A stretch of 64,000 nt of DNA from Colicola sp016286205. GTDB lineage: Bacteria; Bacteroidota; Bacteroidia; Bacteroidales; Paludibacteraceae. Below are positions 16,072 through 24,977 of the stretch, piece after piece. Below the pieces are notes generated by a model. The model did not search any database and had not been told where the DNA came from. It saw only the letters and a list, made by a program, of their open reading frames with translations. The translations under genes were made by a program, and so were the position numbers. Positions within the stretch are counted from its first letter, which is position 1, and each line of letters starts with the position of its first letter. The stretch is taken from assembly GCA_016286205.1 (NCBI GenBank), contig JAEESF010000004.1, positions 118,125 to 182,124 on the forward strand. Reading direction: 5' to 3'.

Positions 16072-17244
16072 TTCCGATCTAAAATATCTCACGAAATTTT
16101 CGGCTGAATAAGGTAAATCGTATCGTTGATGAAGGTAGTCAAAGACCTCTTTGGGAGTGTCGCCGAGGAAATCCAAATATCCAAGTCTGTTCATGGCGAG
16201 TAATCTATTGGCAAAACGTTGTGCACTCCTTTTGGAAGCCATAACAATGTCCGCTTCTATTTCTTCTCTTGGTTTTGGAGCATTGGGACTGATATAGGTG
16301 CAATATGGTTGGCTTTTGGCTGACGAAGTATCTACAATGCCCAAATCATCTTTCAATCGGTCCATGAGATATTGAGCCATATGAACCGCCTCTGGATTCG
16401 TATCGGGATCATCCGCTGAATCGTCGAAGACAGATTCCTCTACACTCAGCAACTCCATTTTTGCTTCGTATGTGGTTGCAGGGTCTGGACGGTCATTGTC
16501 TTCAGATAGTATTTTCAACGCTTCATCAGCTTTGTTTTCGATATATTGATCAAAGCAATAGTTGCGCAGTTCGATAGGAAACGATTTTACCGTCACGGGT
16601 TCACACTTATCCCCTTTAAGAATTTGTTGTATATATTGTTGAGTCTCTAATAGAGATTGACAGAAGTTGATTGCAGGAGATGCCACGTATTTGTCTTTGA
16701 ACAAATGCACGTATAATGGCAGATACAAGCGATTTACACTTTCATCTTTTTCGATATGTGCGAAATGGAATTTCGCTTGCGAGAGCCAAAGGAACTCGTC
16801 TTTGTGGTCATTGTATTGTAAGAAATGATAATAAACAATGGCATCAATTTTCTGTGTCGGAACATTGGGGTTGTCCCGATATAATTTATAGATGTTCTCA
16901 CAATGTGAGCAACTATGGTCAAGCATCTGCAAATAATGGATGAGAGACTCGAACTCGTCACTCTGCTTATCGAGTTCCTCTCCTTCCATATATCGGCTCT
17001 TAAGATAATTGAGCAGTCTATCTTTCAGTTGATACGCGACATTAAGCCGTTTATTGTAACCGGTAATCTCAGAAAGTGCATCATAAGCCACCAAGAAAAA
17101 AGGCCTTGCGTCGCGATTAGTGATAATGACCTGATACGTTTTTTCAAGAAGAGCAGGAAGCGTAGGGTCGGTCATCCATGCAATGCTTCTATTTATTGCA
17201 CTAAAATCAGGCATCGGTGAATCATTGAACGGTTGTGTGCGCAT
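16069..17244 (-). CDS. Unknown 391-residue protein in the accessory island
   Basis: No family was recognised. The protein looks soluble and mostly alpha-helical, with an acidic middle (SVEESVFDDSADDPDTN) and Cys/His residues in HSCSHCENIYKLY near residue 112 that might bind metal. The C-terminal third (RFANRLLAMNRLGYLDFLGDTPKEV...) looks like a compact helical domain. It lies 40 nt downstream of another unknown gene (17,285-17,800) and probably shares its transcript. A second in-frame ATG 10 codons in (MPDFSAIN) is a possible start. Confidence 0.6.
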   Translation of the reverse strand: MRTQPFNDSPMPDFSAINRSIAWMTDPTLPALLEKTYQVIITNRDARPFFLVAYDALSEITGYNKRLNVAYQLKDRLLNYLKSRYMEGEELDKQSDEFESLIHYLQMLDHSCSHCENIYKLYRDNPNVPTQKIDAIVYYHFLQYNDHKDEFLWLSQAKFHFAHIEKDESVNRLYLPLYVHLFKDKYVASPAINFCQSLLETQQYIQQILKGDKCEPVTVKSFPIELRNYCFDQYIENKADEALKILSEDNDRPDPATTYEAKMELLSVEESVFDDSADDPDTNPEAVHMAQYLMDRLKDDLGIVDTSSAKSQPYCTYISPNAPKPREEIEADIVMASKRSAQRFANRLLAMNRLGYLDFLGDTPKEVFDYLHQRYDLPYSAENFVRYFRSE

Positions 17245-17284
17245 GATAGCATGATACAGAGTTGTATAACAATGAAACTATATT

Positions 17285-17800
17285 TTAGTCCTTATATGAC
17301 TTCCGGCAAAAACTAATGCCTCTACGCTGCTCTAATGTTAATATTTGGTGTGGATGATGAACAGGTTGTTGCCTAACGACCATTTCGAAACCCTGACAGA
17401 ATATCGAGAATTGCCCTCCCTGACAATTTACATAGAACATTCGACCATCCGGATTGTATTTGGTTTTGTCCAGTTCCTCATAGAAATCCTGCACTATCAA
17501 TGCGTCGGGTGCAGGGAATCCATCAAAGTTAATTCCTAAGTCAGAAACATTTTTGAAGAACAAGGTGCATGGTGCAATTTGAAAGGAGAAGCCAGAGTGT
17601 GGTTTCTGCTTTTCGTACGCATATGAGTAGCCTTCTTTTCTATCCTTGGGATAATACCACTCAAACATATAGTCTATATCCAAAGCTATGCCATCATCCA
17701 TTGTGGCTATTGCGTGAATCGGACAATCGTGCAGGCATAACTCCTCGATGTCTGCGTCCGTGAAGATGAGTTTCTTCGGTGTATAGTTTGGCTCTATCAT
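17285..17800 (-). CDS. Unknown 171-residue protein with an HDCxIH motif
   Basis: The protein contains LCLHDCPIHAIATMDDGIALDIDYMFEW followed by FQIAPCTLFFKNVSDLGINFD. I have seen this HDC-h-I-h ... LDIDY-h-EW pattern in small, poorly characterised bacterial proteins that often sit near toxin or immunity genes, but I cannot name a family. No signal peptide. It has its own promoter and probably leads a two-gene transcript with 16,069-17,244. Confidence 0.55.
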   Translation of the reverse strand: MIEPNYTPKKLIFTDADIEELCLHDCPIHAIATMDDGIALDIDYMFEWYYPKDRKEGYSYAYEKQKPHSGFSFQIAPCTLFFKNVSDLGINFDGFPAPDALIVQDFYEELDKTKYNPDGRMFYVNCQGGQFSIFCQGFEMVVRQQPVHHPHQILTLEQRRGISFCRKSYKD

Positions 17801-17858
17801 AGCTCTATCAATAATATTTTTTTTGGCAATTCTTGGTACGATCTAAACAATTCTGCGA

Positions 17859-17889
17859 CAAAAATACAAAAAATAAATAACACACACAA
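17859..17889 (-). promoter_or_regulatory. Promoter for 17,285-17,800
   Basis: TTG (17889-17887) and TATTTTTG (17866-17859) on the minus strand, 20 bp apart, about 60 nt before the start codon. I see no gene in the remaining A/T-rich stretch up to 18,063. Confidence 0.65.
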
Positions 17890-18063
17890 GTTTTCTGGCG
17901 AGAATCTTCCGGATGAAAGTAATTTTAATAGAAAACCTGCATATAATAGCAGGAGAGAGGCGAAGAAATATGTAAGAATAGACCTAAAGCCGATGGTATC
18001 GACTGCAGGAAAACCGGGATGAGATTCCCAGGTAATGGACAAAAATGAGAAAAGGACCAAGCT

Positions 18064-19179
18064 TTACTTGCTACTCTTGCGGCGATTACAATCGCGGCAG
18101 AGCATTTGGCAGTTAGAAGCAACGGTACGACCGCCTTCCACCCATGGGGTGATGTGGTCGGCTTCCATGACTTCAATATCAAACGGTTTGCCACAGATGG
18201 CACATTTACCACCTTGACGCTCGTAGACTTCGCGCTTGGTATTGTCATCAAACGCACGGATACCTAAATGGCGGATGTCGTGGTCGAAGACATAATGGAA
18301 AATACCCGATTTCTTCTGCACATCGCTATCTTTCATCAATTGAGCTATTTCCTCGCCGATAGCGGTGGCAGTTAGTTTGGTATCGCGGTACTGGTTGTAT
18401 AGCAATCCCCAATCAACGCCTTTCATTTCCTTTTTATACTTGCGTCCAAAGAGTTTGTCCACCCAATGGATAACATCCTGATAATACTGCCAAATTTCAT
18501 CAGCATCCGTATCGTGCTGATGGTCGCACATATATTGCTCGATGGACTTTCCTTGTTTGTCACCACTCCATTTGAGGGCGCGTTCAAAATAGTCTTGCCG
18601 AATAGGCGAACCGCTCATAAAATCCGAACCGATTTTGTATGCTACGCAACCGGTCTTGGAGAAACGGCGTTTTGCTTGCGTTACCCACGAACCGGAATAA
18701 ATGGCATTGCGAATCTCCTGGTCAGTCAGTTTCTCGCCTGCGATGTTGATGGTTTGGAACCATTTGAGTTTTTCTTCGTCCGACCCCTCGCAAATATAGA
18801 CTTGCAGTTTGTAGTCGAGAATACGATTTTGTTGTTCAGGCGTCATGTTGTTGAACCCAAGCAAGTTACCATCGAAAACCATCATGTATTCGCCTGCGAT
18901 GAACGAGCAAATGGAAATCGTGCGTTGTTGTCCGTCCAGTAGTTCGTACTGATCTTCACCCACGCGTACCCAATACATCACGTTTAGTGGAAAACGATTC
19001 CAGACAGTTTCCATGACGGCGTTGCGTTTCTTCTCGTCATAGACGAATTCGCGCTGGTACTTCGGACGGATATTCAAACGACCGCTATAACCGGTAATTC
19101 CTTCCTCCTGAATACTGAGGTCTTCATAACTCGCGCACAGGTCGCGGATTGTAATTTCGTGCAAATCTATTGTCATCAT
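18064..19179 (-). CDS. DUF262 (GmrS-like) plus HNH nuclease protein
   Basis: A 371-residue protein. Residues about 20-130 form a DUF262/ParB-like domain (RPKYQREFVYDEKKR, then YELLDGQQRTISI with the DGQQR motif). The C-terminus is an HNH nuclease with zinc-site cysteines (CAICGKPF ... EADHITPWVEGG ... NCQMLCRDCNRRK). This pairing occurs in modification-dependent type IV restriction enzymes related to GmrSD and BrxU. I start it at 19,179, 7 nt after the methyltransferase stop; the longer frame from 19,239 would overlap that gene. With the adjacent methyltransferase it looks like a two-gene DNA defence unit. Target and modification specificity are unknown. Confidence 0.8.
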   Translation of the reverse strand: MMTIDLHEITIRDLCASYEDLSIQEEGITGYSGRLNIRPKYQREFVYDEKKRNAVMETVWNRFPLNVMYWVRVGEDQYELLDGQQRTISICSFIAGEYMMVFDGNLLGFNNMTPEQQNRILDYKLQVYICEGSDEEKLKWFQTINIAGEKLTDQEIRNAIYSGSWVTQAKRRFSKTGCVAYKIGSDFMSGSPIRQDYFERALKWSGDKQGKSIEQYMCDHQHDTDADEIWQYYQDVIHWVDKLFGRKYKKEMKGVDWGLLYNQYRDTKLTATAIGEEIAQLMKDSDVQKKSGIFHYVFDHDIRHLGIRAFDDNTKREVYERQGGKCAICGKPFDIEVMEADHITPWVEGGRTVASNCQMLCRDCNRRKSSK

Positions 19180-19186
19180 GGCTGTA

Positions 19187-20305
19187 TTATTTTTTGCGAC
19201 GGATGAAAACTCGTTGATAAACACAATGCGCATTTCCATTCTTATCTAATAAATAAGGATTTTGAATACGCCACGTCCTGTCCTCTTGTTTGTACTTTGC
19301 TGAATTTTGAGGTTTAGGAGGTGTATAAAAATCGCATTCATTTTCTGCCCATTCGATATCTCCTCCTCTCCATATTATTTCAAACTGATTAGGATTATAT
19401 TTGTCCATAAATGTAATAGGTACTCCCATTACTCCATAATAATCACATGGGATATCACTAGTCTTATTAACATTTATAGCATCATAGTTATCGAACTTAG
19501 GATATTCTTCCGGCGTATATTTCTTGTATAAGACTAATTCTTCATATCTTTGCGGGTAGTCCATATTTGTAAACCATCTTACACCGACCACACGGATATA
19601 GCGATTACCTTTTTCATCAACACGTAATGATTTTGTACGGACTTCATAAGTAGGAGGTATCATGAATTCTCTATCTCCACTATGAATACTAACTCCTAAC
19701 CACATTTTATTCTCACGAACTAACTTAAAACATTCTTTATAAGTTAAAGCGTTTTGATTTCCGATGATTAAAAACTTCTTGTTAAATTTAGTTAATTGTG
19801 CTATATATTCCCTGAATAATGAGAATGGTGGATTTGTTACTACTATATCTGCCTCTTTGAGCAATTCTATACATTCTTGCGAGCGAAAATCGCCATTTCC
19901 TTTTAGTATAGAAATGACATTTTTGTCATTTTGCATCAAATATTGCACATCAGCAAGATTGATTGCCCCATCTCCATTTACATCCTTTACTTCAATAATT
20001 TCTACTTTGTAGGCAATCTTTTTCGGATCATCTACCGTTTCACCAAAATCTAAAAGTAATTCGTTTCCGGAAACAGGCGAACCGTTATAACAAGTAGCGA
20101 TCAGTTTTTTTAGACCAAGCGCGTTGAAATTGAGGGCAAAGTATTTAAAGAAGTTGCTTTCATAAGGATCGTCACAATTACACAACACCACTTTCCCTTT
20201 GAAGTGTTGTTTATAGTACTTAAGTTCTTTCGCAATATCATCTAATTGCGTGTAAAACTCGTCTTGTTTCGCTACTTTAGCTGTGTGTAAATCACTTTGT
20301 GCCAT
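19187..20305 (-). CDS. EcoRI-type adenine-specific DNA methyltransferase
   Basis: A 372-residue protein of the Adenine-specific methyltransferase EcoRI family. The N-terminus (QDEFYTQLDDIAKELKYY), the SAM-site region VVLCNCDDPYESNFF and the catalytic TNPPFSLFREY (NPPF form of motif IV) are clear. LLIIGNQNALTYKE and the C-terminal HCVYQRVF also fit. Residues about 108-126 hold a calcium-loop-like segment (DVNGDGAINLADVQYL), which I have seen in other members. It probably protects host DNA at a specific adenine. It is the first gene of a transcript with the DUF262-HNH gene and has a long structured leader. Confidence 0.88.
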   Translation of the reverse strand: MAQSDLHTAKVAKQDEFYTQLDDIAKELKYYKQHFKGKVVLCNCDDPYESNFFKYFALNFNALGLKKLIATCYNGSPVSGNELLLDFGETVDDPKKIAYKVEIIEVKDVNGDGAINLADVQYLMQNDKNVISILKGNGDFRSQECIELLKEADIVVTNPPFSLFREYIAQLTKFNKKFLIIGNQNALTYKECFKLVRENKMWLGVSIHSGDREFMIPPTYEVRTKSLRVDEKGNRYIRVVGVRWFTNMDYPQRYEELVLYKKYTPEEYPKFDNYDAINVNKTSDIPCDYYGVMGVPITFMDKYNPNQFEIIWRGGDIEWAENECDFYTPPKPQNSAKYKQEDRTWRIQNPYLLDKNGNAHCVYQRVFIRRKK

Positions 20306-20607
20306 CGATGGGTAGTATTGCGCATACTACCCTTCATCGACGGACAAGAAAAAGGTGTGAACCTCTATTCGCGTTCACGGAGGAGCCTAGGAAGAACCTC
20401 CGCCTCACAACCTAGAGGCCACACCGGAAGTGTGACTAAATGGTTGTGGGTAGAAAGTTCCAATAACAGGACTTCCGTGAAGCATTATCCGTTTCGTAAA
20501 GAAATCAGTTTCCTAGGCTTTTTTCTTTTGAACGCGAAAAATAGTAATGCTATTTATAAATTATGTTATGTGTTTGCGCAACACTTTGCGCAGGTTATTT
20601 CAATTTT
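20306..20607 (-). promoter_or_regulatory. Structured leader with a candidate attenuator before the methyltransferase
   Basis: On the minus strand GGTGTGGCCTCTA (20425-20413) can pair with TAGAGGTTCACACC (20367-20354), followed at once by TTTTTCTTG: a terminator shape. The 5' arm can instead fold as CACAC-ttccg-GTGTG (about 20434-20420), which would block that stem. TTCCTAGGCT and AGCCTAGGAA (20510-20519 and 20384-20393) give another long-range pair. A 7-bp GGGTAGTA/TACTACCC hairpin ends right at the ATG. The complementarity is plain; regulatory action is inferred. Confidence 0.5.
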
Positions 20608-20613
20608 GCGCCG

Positions 20614-20645
20614 CAAAATTACTCATAATTTTTGATATATGCAAA
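20614..20645 (-). promoter_or_regulatory. Promoter of the methyltransferase transcript
   Basis: TTTG (20645-20642) and TAATTTTG (20621-20614) on the minus strand, 20 bp apart. This places the transcript start near 20,607 and gives the roughly 300-nt leader. Confidence 0.7.
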
Positions 20646-20666
20646 TTTTGCACGATTTTTATGCTA

Positions 20667-21041
20667 CTACGACCGGAGTTGGTGGGAGAGCGACGCAATG
20701 ATGAAACCACGAAGGGTGGAATAGAAATTGTCGGTAGCAGTGCCGATGAATTTGGCATTAGCGCGCGCAGGATTGCGGCGAGCCAGTTGGCAATACTGCT
20801 GATAACGTGTTTGCCAGTAGGCAAGACGGTCAGGGTCTGCCATTTCGGATTTGCATTGTAGAACCGCTTGAGAGAACGCATTTACAACTGTCTGTTGGGA
20901 GTCTGAGAGAGGTCCCGAATAAGGGTGACGGATAGCGTACGCATGGGTACGTCCGTTGCGAGTGCGCATAACGATGCGCTCATGATTAGAAAGTTTGCCA
21001 CTGAAACTATCAAAGGGCAATGCCGGTTCTACTTTTGCCAT
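20667..21041 (-). CDS. Small unknown protein, paralogue of 15,468-15,800
   Basis: A 124-residue protein beginning MAKVEPALPFDSFSGKLSNHE, with RTRNGRTHAYAIRHPYSGPLSDSQQTV and ending TLRGFIIASLSHQLRS. It is homologous to 15,468-15,800, and the two copies bracket the methyltransferase/DUF262 region. Its leader contains six 11-bp repeats. No partner like 15,083-15,463 follows it. Function unknown. Confidence 0.6.
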   Translation of the reverse strand: MAKVEPALPFDSFSGKLSNHERIVMRTRNGRTHAYAIRHPYSGPLSDSQQTVVNAFSQAVLQCKSEMADPDRLAYWQTRYQQYCQLARRNPARANAKFIGTATDNFYSTLRGFIIASLSHQLRS

Positions 21042-21065
21042 ACTATTCTTCTCTTATACTAATAT

Positions 21066-21131
21066 TCCGTTTATCTTCCGTATATTCTCCGTGTATCGTC
21101 CGTGTATCGTCCGTATATCTTCCGTCTTAGA
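21066..21131. repeat. 11-bp tandem array in a leader
   Basis: Six units, each starting tccgt (tccgtttatct, tccgtatattc, tccgtgtatcg twice, tccgtatatct, tccgtcttaga). It lies between the promoter and start codon of 20,667-21,041, so it is transcribed. Confidence 0.85.
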
Positions 21132-21148
21132 CTGCAGGAAATCGGGTG

Positions 21149-21179
21149 CAAAGGTAGTGATTATTGTTGGATTGTGCAA
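21149..21179 (-). promoter_or_regulatory. Promoter for 20,667-21,041
   Basis: TTG (21179-21177) and TACCTTTG (21156-21149) on the minus strand, 20 bp apart. Confidence 0.7.
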
Positions 21180-21189
21180 GAGTTGGGAC

Positions 21190-21219
21190 AAAAAAAGCGC
21201 CGAAATAGCGCTTTTTTTG
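21190..21219. terminator. Terminator of the pectin locus
   Basis: AAAAAAGCGC and GCGCTTTTTT around a 7-nt loop. It follows the pectinesterase stop codon by about 40 nt and can work in both directions. Confidence 0.8.
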
Positions 21220-21257
21220 TTTATAGAGGCTAACGCCGTTTAGAGTCCTGCGGACGT

Positions 21258-24200
21258 TTAGGGGTTGATAGCGGCATTACCCTGCGTGTTCTCGTAATGG
21301 AGGGTGACGGTGTGTTTGTCAACCGTGTATGTGACCGTTACGATTAGGTCGGAAGTGACATTATTGAACGGAACATCCCAGTCGCCGGCTGTGTAGCAGT
21401 CGATAGTAGGAATCGTCGGAGCCGTAGCTGCACTGCCAGACTCAACCTCTTCGGTCTTGAGCGTATTGCCGAAATTGTCCTTGAAGGTAACGGTGTAGAT
21501 AGGCAGCGGTGCGTTCTCAGGACGAGTGACCTTGATGCCCGTAACACCTGTACCTTTGCCTCTTGCACGCATCAGATAGAGCGTAGATGCATTCTTCTGC
21601 AGAACCACATAACCGACTTGATAATCAGTTTTGCTGGTACCAGTCTGAACCGAATCGGTGATGTCTCCTGCGTGAGCATCCGTCGTTGAGATCTTCCACG
21701 GGAGGTAACCGCAGATGAAGATAGTGTCTCCACGTTTGAATCCTTCAGCGGAAGAAATAGGTTCGATAGTGAAGTACAACGCATTAGCTCCCATCTTGAT
21801 ACCATTGGTGCCCTGAGACTTAAGGTCGGCAGGCACAGAGGCTGCGTAGGCAGCACTCTCGGTGGAGAAGTTCTTGGAAGCATCTGATCTTTGCGCTGTC
21901 ATTGTGCCGGCGATTGTGGTCATAGAGCTGCCAGCGGCAGGAGCGTCGCCTCCATCGAAACGCCAATGGAAGATGACATCTTCGGATGTAGGATTGCTAG
22001 TACTGGTCCAATGGGCATAGAAGGTGACATTGGAGGTGATGACTGTAGCCGTGGTGACGGCAGTACCACCTTCTGCAGCGGTCCACCAGCCGTCGAAGGT
22101 ATAGCCCTCGCGTGTAGCCGTAGGCAGGGTGCCAATAGCGGTATTCTGGTTGACAACCGAAGTAGCCTGAGTACATGTACCTCCGTTGGCATTCCATGTG
22201 ACGGTATAAGTAGGATTGCCGTTCTGGGTGTTGGTAGCAGCAGGACCAAATCCACCGCGACCATTGGCTGCACGTACGATGATACCACTCTTCCATGCAG
22301 GCAGGGACGTGACGATAGACAGCGTGCCTCCGTCGATAACGAGGAATTCGGTTGCGCTGGTAGCCGCCCACTGGCCATTGGTGCAACTGAGTTCAACCTG
22401 CTGGGCAGAATTGACAGCCTCTGTGGCCCACGAACCGAGCGTATAGGACTTGGTGTAGGTGGCAGCCTGCGAAGCAGAGAGAATAGTCTCCATCGACTTA
22501 GACTCGTTGCCCAAGACGAACTGCTGGTAGTTGCTGGACGGAGAAACGACATTGCCGCTCTTGTCCACCGAGCGATATTCGCCGAAGAGGGACGGTAGAG
22601 CATTCATGGCACCCAGCGTCCAACGGGCGATCTTATCCTTCTGAGCCGAGGCATCCTTGACCAGCGTGATGGTGCCATTGGTGTTGTCGATAGTGGTATT
22701 GAGGAACACGCACTTAGGTGCATTATTCCACGAACGTCCCAGGCTGACGACAGGCAGCGTACCCGTCTGGCCTGCTGCATGGCGGATAGTACAATGGTCG
22801 AAGACGTAGCCCTTGTCGCTAGAGGCAGAGTTGCTGGCCGTGATAGCATCGCTACCTCCGCCACCTGTCTGACGCGCCTCAGTGATGAGTGCGGTGCTCT
22901 CGAAGAAGACACTACCGTCACCGCAGATGAAATCGACCGTACCGTGAATCTCACAGTCCTCGAAATACTTGACAGCACCTTGCAGATTGCTGTAGTAGGT
23001 ATCCTGGTAGGAGAGCAAGCGTACGTTTTTGCAAACGGTCTTGGTTCCCTTGTCCCACAAGCAGACTGCACGACCATTGTTGTTGTGATAATAGTCGAGT
23101 GCATTCTGGATGGTCAGGTCCTGCAGGTAGGTGCCCGTGACATTCTTGTTGACCACCAGCGTGGCGGTCTTGTCGATAGACTCGGTGGTGTAGTCAGGCG
23201 CGTTGCGGATGATAACACCCGTCATAGACTGACCTATGATGGAGATATTGTTGCCGGAGATAGCCGTCAGCACGGTCTCGCCCAGGTCGTAGGTGCCATC
23301 GGGCAGGAAGATTTTTGCGTTGCCTTCGCTATTAGCTTGCGCCAGAGCGATGATGAACGAACCTGCATCACCCGCCGCAACCATATAGTAGCCCGTGTTC
23401 GGGTCTTTCTCCGGGAAATTGTTGACATTGTAGACTACCAGTTTGTGGATGTAGGTATTGCCAGGGAAGGTGAAGGTCAGCGTTGTGGCTGAACCCGTAT
23501 AACGGAACGTGACATCGGTCCCGTCGCTAGCTACCGGCTGGGAGCAACGTCCTACCTCCTGGTTGGAGGCCGTCTTCAGTATCAGGTTGCCGGAAGCGGA
23601 GTACTCGCAGAGCGTAGCGATGATGACTGCATTGCCTGCCACCTGGAAACTAAGCGAACCGCTACTACCGAAGATCCAGCCATGCTGCGGGTCGTGGTAT
23701 TCGCCTCCGCTAGTGGTGATGGTCTCGTGATCCTCCGGGTAGAAAGTCTGGCTAGTGAAATCGTAGGTCTGGATAGAACCCATGGTTGCCGTCTCGATAG
23801 GCGTTACCTTAGCCACCAGCGTGGTGTAGGAGGTAATCATATCGGACGAGCTGCATTTCTTACCATTGGAATAGAACCATCCACGGAAAGCGTGGGTAGA
23901 ATGGTTGTAGGAGACCAGGGACGTTATGCTTTCAGGCACCTCGCCAAGTAGGTCACCTTCCATTTTTGTCACCGTGCCGAGAATATTGCCAGCCTCGTCT
24001 TTGTAGGTAACCACCACCTCAGATATCTCTACGGCTTCGGCGAAGAAATAGGGAACAAAGGTGTTGTTGGCTAAGGTGAAGGTCAGTGTGGCCGACTGGC
24101 TCTCGGTGTACATCCATGTGACATCGTTGATGAACTGGCCAGACTGTTCGCCGCAAGCAGAGGTCTTGTTGCTGACCGTAGCGTAACTGGATCCGTTCTT

Positions 24201-24911
24201 CTTGATGGTGATATCAGAACCACTATACTGGCATCCACCGATGGTGAACTTGACAGGTCCGTCTACAGGCACTGTGATGGTGCCGCCATAGACACCATGC
24301 TGACCACCGTTGTACGACGTGCCGGAAACACTGACGCCGCTAGGTAGCGAGCCAGAGGTAGGCAGCAACACCGTATAGGGATTGTCACGAAACTCAATCT
24401 TGAACGGCACAAAGGAACGATTGGCAGTCTCTCTGAATTCGATATACTGGAGCACGGTCTCGGTGCTACCATCGGCGCGATTGATGTAGATATTGTTCTG
24501 CGAAGCAGAGAGAGAAATGGTCACGATGCCGTAATCCGTCCGCGTAGCGGTGGTAGAGATAGCTGTTTGTGCCGCAGGCGTATTGCCCGTCCATGTGGAA
24601 ACGACCAGACTACTGCTGTTGGAACCTATACGAGGGCCAAAACCCAACTTCAGCGTACCTGCTACTGCCGGTTTGGTGAAATAGCAATAGCCGGAAGAGT
24701 TCATCTTGATGCCATTTAGAGCATTGTTGGTGCTAGGCGAATCTTGTACTTTGTTGTTAAAAGTAAGCCCAGTACTGGTATTGCCTTGCGTAGAGTAGGT
24801 TGGACTGGAAGCTGGAGCTCCACCCGAGAAATCCCACAACAGGTCGTTAGAACCAGCAAAGGCAGTGGTACACGCCAAGATGACGACTATCAAGGAAAAG
24901 ATTTTTTGCAT
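21258..24911 (-). CDS. Secreted pectinesterase (CE8) with InlB and accessory domains
   Basis: A 1217-residue secreted protein with signal peptide MQKIFSLIVVILACTTAFA. Residues about 500-780 are the pectin methylesterase: FLPDGTYDLGET, LLSYQDTYYSNLQG and the catalytic GTVDFICGDGSVFFE, then SLGRSWNNAP with the expected Arg and Trp. It removes methyl esters from homogalacturonan so that lyases can cut it. Upstream are beta-sandwich-like modules. Downstream are an InlB repeat (about 900-963), an HWRFDGG-type module (about 977-1137) also present twice in the pectate lyase, and a C-terminal module nearly identical to that of the pectate lyase. The protein ends in an apparently incomplete InlB-like strand (HTVTLHYENTQGNAAINP). 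It lacks the short sorting-like tail. Confidence 0.9.
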   Translation of the reverse strand: MQKIFSLIVVILACTTAFAGSNDLLWDFSGGAPASSPTYSTQGNTSTGLTFNNKVQDSPSTNNALNGIKMNSSGYCYFTKPAVAGTLKLGFGPRIGSNSSSLVVSTWTGNTPAAQTAISTTATRTDYGIVTISLSASQNNIYINRADGSTETVLQYIEFRETANRSFVPFKIEFRDNPYTVLLPTSGSLPSGVSVSGTSYNGGQHGVYGGTITVPVDGPVKFTIGGCQYSGSDITIKKNGSSYATVSNKTSACGEQSGQFINDVTWMYTESQSATLTFTLANNTFVPYFFAEAVEISEVVVTYKDEAGNILGTVTKMEGDLLGEVPESITSLVSYNHSTHAFRGWFYSNGKKCSSSDMITSYTTLVAKVTPIETATMGSIQTYDFTSQTFYPEDHETITTSGGEYHDPQHGWIFGSSGSLSFQVAGNAVIIATLCEYSASGNLILKTASNQEVGRCSQPVASDGTDVTFRYTGSATTLTFTFPGNTYIHKLVVYNVNNFPEKDPNTGYYMVAAGDAGSFIIALAQANSEGNAKIFLPDGTYDLGETVLTAISGNNISIIGQSMTGVIIRNAPDYTTESIDKTATLVVNKNVTGTYLQDLTIQNALDYYHNNNGRAVCLWDKGTKTVCKNVRLLSYQDTYYSNLQGAVKYFEDCEIHGTVDFICGDGSVFFESTALITEARQTGGGGSDAITASNSASSDKGYVFDHCTIRHAAGQTGTLPVVSLGRSWNNAPKCVFLNTTIDNTNGTITLVKDASAQKDKIARWTLGAMNALPSLFGEYRSVDKSGNVVSPSSNYQQFVLGNESKSMETILSASQAATYTKSYTLGSWATEAVNSAQQVELSCTNGQWAATSATEFLVIDGGTLSIVTSLPAWKSGIIVRAANGRGGFGPAATNTQNGNPTYTVTWNANGGTCTQATSVVNQNTAIGTLPTATREGYTFDGWWTAAEGGTAVTTATVITSNVTFYAHWTSTSNPTSEDVIFHWRFDGGDAPAAGSSMTTIAGTMTAQRSDASKNFSTESAAYAASVPADLKSQGTNGIKMGANALYFTIEPISSAEGFKRGDTIFICGYLPWKISTTDAHAGDITDSVQTGTSKTDYQVGYVVLQKNASTLYLMRARGKGTGVTGIKVTRPENAPLPIYTVTFKDNFGNTLKTEEVESGSAATAPTIPTIDCYTAGDWDVPFNNVTSDLIVTVTYTVDKHTVTLHYENTQGNAAINP

Positions 24912-24977
24912 GGTAGTAGAATGTTAAGAGAATAGGGTGACCGGTTGGCCTCCCTATTTCTCTATCATAGAACAGAA

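Noticed and set aside
17797..18060. Minus-strand 87-codon hydrophobic open frame upstream of 17,285-17,800
   Set aside because: A good promoter for the downstream gene (17,859-17,889) lies inside it, and the sequence is simply A/T-rich. No family resemblance.
20306..20530. RNase P RNA or a known riboswitch in the methyltransferase leader
   Set aside because: I looked for the RNase P P4 core and common riboswitch signatures and did not find them; kept only as an unclassified structured leader.
21891..22598. Long plus-strand frames across the pectin genes (also 22,779-23,492 and 25,418-26,482)
   Set aside because: They are antisense to recognisable enzyme and repeat domains.
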